Assembly: GCA_022763115.1 (NCBI GenBank)
Contig: JALEGJ010000061.1
Coordinates: forward strand, 1-52,752
DNA: 52,752 bases
Direction of reading: 5' to 3'
From: Aquisalinus sp.
Lineage (GTDB): Bacteria; Pseudomonadota; Alphaproteobacteria; Caulobacterales; Parvularculaceae
Shown: positions 18,293 to 26,205 of the stretch, one piece after another
How the letters are laid out: every line of letters starts with the position of its first letter
Position numbering within the stretch: position 1 is the stretch's first letter
Program-made: the position numbers and the translations under genes
The notes under the pieces: model-generated
Database searches by the model: none
Seen by the model: the letters and a program-made list of their open reading frames with translations, nothing else
Told to the model about the DNA's origin: nothing

Positions 18293-19258
18293 ATGGGTGC
18301 TTACGGCCTGCAAAGTCACATCTGGAACAACAATCTGAAGTCTGTCCTGTTAATGGCAGGCTTTCCACTGCTTCTTTGCGTCCTTCTATACGGCTTGATC
18401 CTGTTATTCAGCGGTGTTTCGGGGGGCGCGTCTTCCCTGCCAGTGGCGTTGTCAGATGCGGGTGATACCTTCGCCCGTTATTGGCCTTTTGCGCTGATTG
18501 GTGCCGCTGTCTGGTTCCTGATCGCATGGATGTTTCATCAGAAGATGATCAACGCTGCGACAGGCGCAAAGCCCGTCAGCCGTAAAGAAGCGCCGGAAAT
18601 CTACAACATGCTGGAAAATCTTTGCATTGAGCGCGGTATGACAATGCCAAAACTTTGCGTAATCCAGTCACCTGCGCTCAATGCCTATGCCAGCGGTATA
18701 GATGACACTAACTACACGGTGACACTCACCAGCGGTCTGATTAAGGCCCTGGACCCGCCGGAACTCAGGGCTGTGATCGCACATGAGTTGACGCATATAC
18801 GCAATCGCGACGTGCGTCTGCTGATTATATCAGTTATTTTTGTTGGTATTTTTTCTTTTATTGGCGAGTTGATTTTCCGCAACTTCTTCAGGATTGGCCG
18901 TCACTCAGGCGGGTATTCAAGGGGGCGGAACGGTGACAGCAGAGGCGGTGGAGCGGTTATTCTCATCGCTGTTGCGATCATCGTGATTGCGTACCTGCTG
19001 GCTTCGGTTATTCGCTTTGCCATATCCAGGCGTCGGGAATATCTCGCCGATGCCGGGGCCGTGGATCTGACACGTGATCCTGATGCCATGATTTCAGCAC
19101 TCAAGAAGATCAGTGGACGGTCCAGTCTGGAAGTCCCCAATGATGTGCAGCAGATGTGTATCGATAATGACCAGCCATTTGCGGGTATATTTCTAACCCA
19201 CCCGAAAATAGAAAAACGTATTGCAGCTCTTGTCGATTATGCTGGCGGGCAGGACTGA
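18293..19258 (+). CDS. M48 family membrane zinc metalloprotease (HtpX-like)
   Basis: 321 residues with membrane helices at about 17-40, 62-81, 175-195 and 221-245. The zinc-protease motif HELTHIRNRD is at about 164-173, and the third ligand is the glutamate in RRREYLADAGA near 249. A Gly/Arg/Ser-rich loop (about 205-218) lies between the last helices. HtpX proteins degrade damaged membrane proteins. The organisation with lemA, and the longer N-terminal region, suggest the LemA-linked M48 subgroup rather than classical heat-shock HtpX. Confidence 0.92.
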   Translation: MGAYGLQSHIWNNNLKSVLLMAGFPLLLCVLLYGLILLFSGVSGGASSLPVALSDAGDTFARYWPFALIGAAVWFLIAWMFHQKMINAATGAKPVSRKEAPEIYNMLENLCIERGMTMPKLCVIQSPALNAYASGIDDTNYTVTLTSGLIKALDPPELRAVIAHELTHIRNRDVRLLIISVIFVGIFSFIGELIFRNFFRIGRHSGGYSRGRNGDSRGGGAVILIAVAIIVIAYLLASVIRFAISRRREYLADAGAVDLTRDPDAMISALKKISGRSSLEVPNDVQQMCIDNDQPFAGIFLTHPKIEKRIAALVDYAGGQD

Positions 19259-19323
19259 GCCGGCATTGCACTTAAGCCTGATCATGTCAGGGACTTCGAC
19301 TGCACGTGATGGAGGCTGAGAAT

Positions 19324-19360
19324 GAACAAAGGCTGCCATGCATTTCTACACCCTTTGTTC
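19324..19360. repeat. Inverted repeat downstream of the M48 gene
   Basis: GAACAAAGG at 19324-19332 pairs with CCTTTGTTC at 19352-19360 across a 19-base loop. It lies 65 bases after the protease stop codon and may form a transcript-end hairpin. No U-run follows, so a terminator call is weak. It lies outside the mobile-like element that begins at 19392. Confidence 0.4.
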
Positions 19361-19391
19361 CGATTGTTAAATCGCACAGCTTGTTGAATGG

Positions 19392-19754
19392 CTAGGGTCA
19401 GGCCCCATTAATGTCGCCATTTTGGCGCAGTGAGGATTTGCGATGATTAGGAGAGTGAAGACAGACCGTTTGCCAAGCAAACGCAGCTGTGTGAATGCAG
19501 GAATGGGTTCAGCATTCAAAAAGGTCCCCCAGACCTTTTTGCCAGCCTTTCGGCTGACCATGCCTCACCCCTTTCAAAAGTCTTCGACGACATTCATCGT
19601 AAATCCTCGCTGCGTCCCGAAGGGATCGGGTCAAATGGCCTTCTCACATCGTTGCAAGCTCTTGAAAGTAGCAACACTTCCTGCGTCCTTGCGCCTTTTG
19701 AGAAGGCCATTTGACCTCGACCAAGAAGGTGAGGTTAATGGGTCCCGACCCTAG
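19392..19754. mobile_element. 363-bp non-autonomous (MITE-like) element with terminal inverted repeats
   Basis: The ends are CTAGGGTCAGGCCCCATTAA (19392-19411) and, inverted, TTAATGGGTCCCGACCCTAG (19735-19754); they match at 18 of 20 positions. Inside are a perfect 18-bp inverted repeat (19629-19646 and 19699-19716, beginning GGTCAAATGGCC) around a 52-base loop, a 9-bp stem AAAAAGGTC/GACCTTTTT at 19518-19540 and a small CGCCA/TGGCG stem at 19415-19427. No plausible protein is encoded. CTAG at both outer edges could be part of the ends or a target duplication. The right end contains the TAG that terminates the decaheme gene. The GGGTC-GACCC core is reminiscent of REP-type palindromes, but the source transposase is unknown. 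Confidence 0.65.
19518..19540. terminator. Hairpin with A/T flanks, possible bidirectional terminator
   Basis: A perfect 9-bp stem AAAAAGGTC/GACCTTTTT closes a 5-base loop, with the A-run and T-run forming the stem ends. That is the shape of a bidirectional intrinsic terminator. It lies within the MITE-like element between the + strand M48 gene and the - strand decaheme operon, so it could end transcripts from both sides. Confidence 0.5.
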
Positions 19755-22700
19755 TTTGGCAAGTAGCTTTCCAGGTCCGGTGTATCATTCACGGTATAAA
19801 TTTCACCATCATCATCCAGGAACAGGTCTTCCATCTCGGGGCGGGTGAACGGCCTGGAGCCAAGGCGTCCGAAGACCGCCATCTGATGCCCCGTTTCATC
19901 TACAGCCCGATCACGATCCAGACCTTTGGCCAGAGCAAGTGCTGCAGACCTTGTTCTCTTCCAGGCGATAAGCTCCGGGTTGGGCGCAGGTGAGAAGCCA
20001 TAGAAGTTAGGCTGTAGTGTAGGACTTGTCAGCTGCAGCAGTTTGAAGCCGTTAACACCGTCAGCCACATAGGCGAAAAGCGAGGCATTTGTCGTGGCGA
20101 CCATGACATCACGTGCGTCGGAAAGTTGCCCATCCAGTGTCACCTGTTTGAAGATCTCCGGTGCTTCGGGTTTCTCGATGTCAACGATTACGAGACCTTC
20201 GCTTCCGGCTGCCACATATGCATATGTTCTGGCCAGATAGACCTTGTGAGCATCTGCAAATGGCACTGTTGCAGACGGGATATGCACCGGCGCATCCAGC
20301 GTCGTGATATCCATAAGCTCCAGACCGTTGGCCGTCGTTACCCAGAGGTAGCGGAACTGGACAGCTGTCGCTCGGGCATCGTCAAGAGGGATAGTGCCTT
20401 TATGTTCTGGCTGAAGAGGATTGTTAAGATCAATCACGGTCAGACCGGCATCCGTGGTGATATAGGCGATATAACCAGCAAGCGTAATGTGACGCGCACC
20501 ATCAAGGACGTTCCCGGCATTCCAGGTAAGGTCACGATCAAGGAAGTTATTTCGTGGCTCACCATCAGCCAGCGTATTCACATCAACCAGGATCAGTCCT
20601 TCTTCAGAGTCGACAACAACGGCATAATTGTAGATCGGGTGGAAGGGCTGTTCCTGATTATCCACGCGCATCAGGTCGCCAACATTCCTGTCTGGCGCAA
20701 TTGGCTGATTGGTCGGCAATGCCATACAGGTAGCGTTCTTCGTCTTGACATGAGTGTCATGACCAAGCGGTGAGAACGGTGCTGTGATTGAGCGCTCCGA
20801 GAAGCCTTTATTGCCGATGCTGGCAATATCATAAACGCGGAATCCGCCTTTTCCTTCGGCAACAAACAGATACTCACCGCGGTGTTGCAGACAATTCACG
20901 GCCCCTTGGGTGTCCTGCCGAACATTGGCGATCTCTTCGAGGGCGCCGGTTTCACCAGAGCCTTTATTGTCGAGGTCGAAGATACGCCCACGAATCCAGT
21001 TTATCAGTTCGCGGTCATTCTGCTCCACATGCTTCTCGAAATAATCGGGGTAAGCATATTTGTGCAGATACGAGCCAAAGACGGCTTGAGGTTCATCCCA
21101 CTCTGTTACGCGAATAGCCTCGTAGGCGTCAGCTGTACCAACCCAGGTATGCAATCCAACAAAATTCACGAAGTTGGTTCCCAGCAGCAGCAACTGCGCC
21201 ATGATAGCATTGTTGTCATTCTCATCAGAGATGTGACAGTCCGTGCATGTCTTGGTTTCCGTCAGCCGAACGGTATGCGGAAAGTGTGGCGCAAAAGCCT
21301 GTGACGAATAACCAGAGGCGGCAATCGGTGGCTGCTGTACATAAATCCGTTCGCGGTTGACGTTAGTTGATGACAGTACGAGTGCAGAAGACGACCGCAC
21401 CGGCGCAATGATATTGTCCTTTGTCGTCTGGTGCTTGCCCAGCTGGAACATCTGGTCACGGGCAACCTGCGGATTATAAGTCGCATAGTTCCGCGTCATC
21501 TCACCTTCAAACTTGTGCGCTGTCGTTTTCCAGTTGGCTTCAATTGGCAGGTGACAGCCACCACAGGATGTCGTCCACGACAGGTGACAGGTGTAACAGG
21601 CCATATCATCATCATTGTGGGCACGTTCTTCCTTGGAAACACCAGCCCCCCAGAGGAAGTCGCCACTGGAAGATTTGGCATCCGTGACCGTCTTGGCGCG
21701 TGCTGATTTCTCATTGAAGTCAGGATGGCCCCGCGTCACAGAGTCTTTCACTAGTGACATTTCCCACTCAACGGTTGGGTCAAGCAGGGAGCGCTGTATT
21801 AGTGTGCGTTTGCCGTCACGTGTGATCCATTCAAAGCGGCGGCGGCCATCCGGGTTGCGCAGCGCGGACAAGTCTGTCCCGCCCGGGCGTGCAGCCACGT
21901 TGGAAGTCTTGAGTGTGGGATAGGCATCTGCCGTACCATGACAATCCCGACAGCGGATTTCCACTGCGTTCGCAACTTCACCGTGGATATAGCCATTACC
22001 ATGGCTGTCCTGCGCGAAGTGACAGTCTGCACATTGCATCCCGACTTCGGCATGAATGGACATCATGTGAACTGTCTTGCCAGGGTTCGTACCAGGGGGG
22101 ACAAACTTTGGCTCGCCTTCCTTGCGCCATTTCTCGGGATCATCATTCTCGACGATATTGCCTTCGGCATCGAGCAGATTGCCATAACGGTCACGCTTGA
22201 AAATAGCACGGAAGTTCCAGCCGTGACCGTGATAGTCAGCAAACTGTGTGTCTTTCAGTTGCGGGTTGAGATCATAGACATCCCGCAGGAATTCCGGATC
22301 CCCCCAAAGTCCCCGTACAGACGCGCCTTCAGGGTTGCGATCCAGTATTTCTCGCTGCTCGGCGATTGTCGGGTAGCGCTGTTCCTCGGGCCACATGAAT
22401 GGTGCGTCCGATTCATAATCCCACATTGTGTAACCATAATAAGTGTTCAGAAACATATTTGGCTGGTGCATGTGGCAGTTCATGCAGAGTGACGTGGGAA
22501 TGGCGCGTGTAAATTCGTGGCGTAAGGGATGCCCGCTCACATCATGCGGGATCGTGGGGTCCTTGGTGACGGATGTACCGTCCCGGCCATATTGTGCATA
22601 GATCATCGAATGCCGGATCTCCCGGTCATTGGCGTAGATCACATGGCAGGAAGCGCAGCCGGAACTGCGATAATCCCCTTGCTGGTCATTCGTCCCGAAG

Positions 22701-23851
22701 AACCAGGTGAACGGGTCGTTCAGACGTGTTTTATGAATATTCAGAACAGGAATGGCCACACGCAAGCCGGTGCCGGGCCCACGGTTGGACTGACGCAAAT
22801 CTGGGCGGCCCGGCTCTTCGAGTCGCTGGATAAGGCCCAGCGAATTGGGCAGACCAACCTCGGCAAACTGGGTAATGACGTTCCGGCCGCCGCGTTCAAA
22901 GACGCGGAAGACGTCTGCAGGGGGCATAACATGCCAGGTCGGCAATGTACCCAACGCTGGCAGGGCACCACGCGCAAGTGCATTTTCCGGTGGCATTTTG
23001 TCGCAACCGATCAGGTCGAGAATGGCGTTAGGCTCCGTGCGCTCCTCGCCAGGGGAGCATAGACCAGCGGGTTTGCCGTCACGGGTATAGGCTTCACCAA
23101 TGACATAATTTTTGAATGGCAGGATGCCATTATTATAGGCCGCACCACCCCATAGCATCGCGCCGGTTGCCATCAGGGAGCGTTCCGCGGCCTGAATGAT
23201 TTCCATATGACAGGCGCCGCAGGCCTCGCGTGCAACACGATAGTCAGACGGGTTGACGAACCGGATATATTCAGGTGCTTCCTTGTTGAGGATTGTATAG
23301 CTCTGTTTCGGGTTTGCTGCTGAAGGCCAGTTCCAGCTTTCAGGGTAGGTTGGCAGAACGTGAGCAGCGTTACGATATTTCTCAAACTCGTTTTTCGGCG
23401 CGAAGTAATCACCCTCCTTGCCACCACCATGGCCAGCGTCGTGATCACTATCTCCATGACCGTCACCATGACTGTTCTTGCCATATCCGCTGGCGTACTC
23501 GCCGCCATGGCTGATATTTTCACGTGTCAGGTGTGCAGGCCATTCCACATCTTCGGGCAGGAATACGGTTGCATCGCCGCCATGGCAGTCCGTACAGCCC
23601 AAATTGACACCGGGTGTGGCATGCATTGAAGGCTCGTCAGTTTCAAGGTGACAGCTCTGGCAACCATCACTTTTGGCGCGCACCATTTCAATCGTTTGCG
23701 ATTTCGGCGCATTGGGTGCGGTAACATATGTGACCTTCTGCGGTTTTTCCTTTTCGCCAGCAGCATAAGCGGAAGACAAGCCGACAAGGCAGAGGGTGCC
23801 AGCTGCCAGAACCATAAGTCTGGTTAAATTAAGCGTGCTTCCAGTAAGCAT
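19751..23851 (-). CDS. Secreted decaheme cytochrome c with C-terminal LVIVD-repeat propeller
   Basis: 1366 residues with a Sec signal peptide (cleavage near AYA, residue 30). Ten CXXCH heme-c motifs start at about residues 64, 86, 211, 399, 456, 607, 634, 752, 763 and 869. A His/Gly/Asp-rich stretch at about 126-143 could bind metal. Residues 980-1280 form at least six LVIVD-type repeats (GFRVYDI, GLILVDV, GLTVIDL, GLELMDI, GLVIVDI, GFKLLQL), a beta-propeller-like module found on surface proteins. It is last in a leftward operon, 13 bases after the porin-like gene. By position and size I infer the outer or surface-exposed cytochrome of a porin-cytochrome conduit, though a periplasmic catalytic role is possible. 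Its stop codon lies inside the terminal repeat of the adjacent element, so the native C-terminus may have been altered. Confidence 0.85.
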   Translation of the reverse strand: MLTGSTLNLTRLMVLAAGTLCLVGLSSAYAAGEKEKPQKVTYVTAPNAPKSQTIEMVRAKSDGCQSCHLETDEPSMHATPGVNLGCTDCHGGDATVFLPEDVEWPAHLTRENISHGGEYASGYGKNSHGDGHGDSDHDAGHGGGKEGDYFAPKNEFEKYRNAAHVLPTYPESWNWPSAANPKQSYTILNKEAPEYIRFVNPSDYRVAREACGACHMEIIQAAERSLMATGAMLWGGAAYNNGILPFKNYVIGEAYTRDGKPAGLCSPGEERTEPNAILDLIGCDKMPPENALARGALPALGTLPTWHVMPPADVFRVFERGGRNVITQFAEVGLPNSLGLIQRLEEPGRPDLRQSNRGPGTGLRVAIPVLNIHKTRLNDPFTWFFGTNDQQGDYRSSGCASCHVIYANDREIRHSMIYAQYGRDGTSVTKDPTIPHDVSGHPLRHEFTRAIPTSLCMNCHMHQPNMFLNTYYGYTMWDYESDAPFMWPEEQRYPTIAEQREILDRNPEGASVRGLWGDPEFLRDVYDLNPQLKDTQFADYHGHGWNFRAIFKRDRYGNLLDAEGNIVENDDPEKWRKEGEPKFVPPGTNPGKTVHMMSIHAEVGMQCADCHFAQDSHGNGYIHGEVANAVEIRCRDCHGTADAYPTLKTSNVAARPGGTDLSALRNPDGRRRFEWITRDGKRTLIQRSLLDPTVEWEMSLVKDSVTRGHPDFNEKSARAKTVTDAKSSSGDFLWGAGVSKEERAHNDDDMACYTCHLSWTTSCGGCHLPIEANWKTTAHKFEGEMTRNYATYNPQVARDQMFQLGKHQTTKDNIIAPVRSSSALVLSSTNVNRERIYVQQPPIAASGYSSQAFAPHFPHTVRLTETKTCTDCHISDENDNNAIMAQLLLLGTNFVNFVGLHTWVGTADAYEAIRVTEWDEPQAVFGSYLHKYAYPDYFEKHVEQNDRELINWIRGRIFDLDNKGSGETGALEEIANVRQDTQGAVNCLQHRGEYLFVAEGKGGFRVYDIASIGNKGFSERSITAPFSPLGHDTHVKTKNATCMALPTNQPIAPDRNVGDLMRVDNQEQPFHPIYNYAVVVDSEEGLILVDVNTLADGEPRNNFLDRDLTWNAGNVLDGARHITLAGYIAYITTDAGLTVIDLNNPLQPEHKGTIPLDDARATAVQFRYLWVTTANGLELMDITTLDAPVHIPSATVPFADAHKVYLARTYAYVAAGSEGLVIVDIEKPEAPEIFKQVTLDGQLSDARDVMVATTNASLFAYVADGVNGFKLLQLTSPTLQPNFYGFSPAPNPELIAWKRTRSAALALAKGLDRDRAVDETGHQMAVFGRLGSRPFTRPEMEDLFLDDDGEIYTVNDTPDLESYLPN

Positions 23852-23864
23852 ACGGATGAGTCCC

Positions 23865-26198
23865 CTAGTAAGTCACAGTGCCGTTGAACAGGACGGAATA
23901 ATAATAATCATCACGTTCCTTGTTGTCGAACAGGTCATCAAATCCATCACCAGGCAGCAGAGCTGCACCTGACAGACGGAAAACAAAATTCTGAATGAAG
24001 CGCGGGCGATAGATCGTGGATACGGAAACGTCCCAGCCGATTTCTTCCGCTATATTGCCCTGTATCCGGAGAGCCTCCAGTGAACTTGTGTCCTCAAACC
24101 ACAAGTGGTTTGCATTCAGGGAGACCCGCAGCGGCGGCGTCACATCAAAGTCAGCGCCAGCGCCGAGTAATATTGTGCCGGGGTTGGTGAAGTTCGATTG
24201 TCCCTGTTCCTTGGAAGAGCGCAGAGAGTTCAGGATGCCGTTGCGGCCATTGATACTGATGACGCGGCCGCCACCGGCGAAAGGAATGGTCTGGCGGATC
24301 CAGTAGCTTGTATCGGCACCGGCAAATTGCGGGTTTTCGAAAATGGCGTCAAAGCCTTTTTCTTCATCATCATACGGATCGTCATCACCACTGGCAAACA
24401 TGCCGGAAAGCCGCAGGCGGATCCAGTTGTAATCGACCGATGGTTCAACGGCGACAAAGTAAGCGTTGATGTCAGCGGGCTGATTCGTGAAGATGCTGTT
24501 CCGGTTTTCTCCAAGCGCATAATAAACTGATGAAGTCCAGTTCATGCGTTTCCAGCGACCATCCATGTTGTAGCCGAGATAGACAGCGTCGTAGTCTCTG
24601 CCGCGCAGGCTGCCAAGCAAGGCAGGGCGTACAGGAAAGCCGTTATCGTCAATCTGAACGTCATCTTTTTCCCGGTTCATATTGTAGACGACAGTGCCCT
24701 GACTGGTCATCCCGGGGAACGGGAAGTCCTGACGATAGGCATTGGCAGCGAAGATGTAATCATCCCGTATGGCAGATGTTACGTCATTCAAACCGGAGTT
24801 CGTATCTTTCTCAAGCCTTGCAAAGGCGGCAAGGTTGTATTGCCAGCGGTTATTGTCCCGGTTGCCGAAGAATCGGATGCCAAACTGGTTGTCCTGAAAC
24901 AGGAAGCCGCGGAAATCTGTGTTGAAAGGCTGAATGCCGAAGCGCAGGGAATCAAAATCATATCGCTCGGACACATTGCGGATGTGATAATCAACAAAAG
25001 CTTCCTGAATGCCGATCCAGCCATCGCGACGTGTTGATCCTTTGCTCGGTTCAACAAACAGGACGCGCTTCTCGTTGATATCGACGTAGTTATAGTTGAA
25101 TGCCGCAGTTATACGATATTCGTAATCCTGTGGCTTGAAGGCGGTAGAGCCTTTGATCAGGGCGGCCTGGGCAATGAAAGTTTGTGCCGCAACGAAACTG
25201 TAGGCGTCGCCGAACACATCAAGCCGCCCTGGCAGTTCAGTTGTCTGTACGCCGACGGGAACAGGGAATGTACGCGGTTCGATGATGGTGTCAGAAATCC
25301 CGCTCAGGGCTAAAAACCAGTCTTTCGTGCCCTTGATTGGGCGGTCGCCCTTCAGGGTATTCTGGCCATAGGGATTCAGCAGATTGTGATTTACAAGACC
25401 AAGGTTGGACGCGAGCCGCCAACGGTCAGGGATCGGGGCAGGGTCGCCAACAAGGTCATAAGCGGTTGGTGGCTGAATGCCATCCAGATTGGCTGGTGGC
25501 ACCCGGTTTTCCTCGCCAATTCGGGCCGGACGTCCCGGGCGGCGGCGTGTACCGCCATTGATTGTATCTCTGGCAGAAGGATCGTACTCGTCTTCATCCT
25601 GACTATAGTAAACCTGCGTGGCCATGTTGAGCTGCAAGGGGGACCGGACCAGGGAACGATTGATGTCAGCAACGATGCTGTCCGCGTTCCACTCATCAGT
25701 CTCGATATAAAGGGCCGTGCCGTCGTCGACTCCGCCTTCAAGCGCAGCTTCGAGGTCGGAAATCAGGGTGTCCTCCACCTGGTCACCGCGGTCACCGGAT
25801 TGACTGTCCCGGCGCGGTGGCTGCATCAACGCCAGGGCGATAATGGCTTCGTCATAGACCGGAACACCATAAGCATCGGGCGCCCCTGTGCCAGGTTCCG
25901 CGGCATCTGCAGGTGCACTTACCACTCCCGGATTTCTTTTCTCTGCCCACGTATCATGTATTTCAAATTCTACTGAGGCATAGCGGGCGACCGGGGTCAT
26001 ATCCAGTTGTAATGGATTTGTACTCAAGTTGTCATTCAGGTCGGCCAGGAGCGCGTCTGCACTTAGTGTTGTTTCGTCAGTTGAGGCAGATGCTGACAAC
26101 AAAACATCACCTTGAGGTGTGTAGCTGCAGCCACAGACTAATGCCGCGAGGCTGGCTGAGGCGAGAAGGCGAGAGGTGTTTATTTGGTCACGCATCAT
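23865..26198 (-). CDS. Probable outer-membrane beta-barrel (porin-like) protein of the cytochrome cluster
   Basis: 777 residues from the ATG at 26198, eight bases after the previous stop; the open frame reaches back to 26381 inside that gene, but the signal sequence begins only here. A signal peptide ends at LVCGC, a possible lipobox. An N-terminal region of about 200 residues holds two copies of an ADLN..L...PLQLDM-like segment (about 50-67 and 175-192). The rest is rich in alternating aromatic strands (YRITAAFNYNYVD, WQYNLAAFARL, IRLRLSGMFASG) and ends ...FNGTVTY, as beta-barrels do. I do not recognise a named family. Placed between a lipoprotein and a decaheme cytochrome, it is the natural candidate for the porin of an electron conduit. 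It shares a GG(S)TRRRPG motif with the FHA-decaheme protein. Confidence 0.75.
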   Translation of the reverse strand: MMRDQINTSRLLASASLAALVCGCSYTPQGDVLLSASASTDETTLSADALLADLNDNLSTNPLQLDMTPVARYASVEFEIHDTWAEKRNPGVVSAPADAAEPGTGAPDAYGVPVYDEAIIALALMQPPRRDSQSGDRGDQVEDTLISDLEAALEGGVDDGTALYIETDEWNADSIVADINRSLVRSPLQLNMATQVYYSQDEDEYDPSARDTINGGTRRRPGRPARIGEENRVPPANLDGIQPPTAYDLVGDPAPIPDRWRLASNLGLVNHNLLNPYGQNTLKGDRPIKGTKDWFLALSGISDTIIEPRTFPVPVGVQTTELPGRLDVFGDAYSFVAAQTFIAQAALIKGSTAFKPQDYEYRITAAFNYNYVDINEKRVLFVEPSKGSTRRDGWIGIQEAFVDYHIRNVSERYDFDSLRFGIQPFNTDFRGFLFQDNQFGIRFFGNRDNNRWQYNLAAFARLEKDTNSGLNDVTSAIRDDYIFAANAYRQDFPFPGMTSQGTVVYNMNREKDDVQIDDNGFPVRPALLGSLRGRDYDAVYLGYNMDGRWKRMNWTSSVYYALGENRNSIFTNQPADINAYFVAVEPSVDYNWIRLRLSGMFASGDDDPYDDEEKGFDAIFENPQFAGADTSYWIRQTIPFAGGGRVISINGRNGILNSLRSSKEQGQSNFTNPGTILLGAGADFDVTPPLRVSLNANHLWFEDTSSLEALRIQGNIAEEIGWDVSVSTIYRPRFIQNFVFRLSGAALLPGDGFDDLFDNKERDDYYYSVLFNGTVTY

Positions 26199-26205
26199 GA
26201 GGCCC

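Noticed and set aside
19443..19754. 103-codon + strand open frame inside the MITE-like element
   Set aside because: It spans the internal inverted repeats, has no family resemblance and no ribosome-binding site, and looks like chance coding in a structured element.
22529..23062. 177-codon + strand frame opposite the decaheme-LVIVD gene
   Set aside because: Lies wholly within the heme-rich coding region, where the minus-strand motifs are unambiguous.
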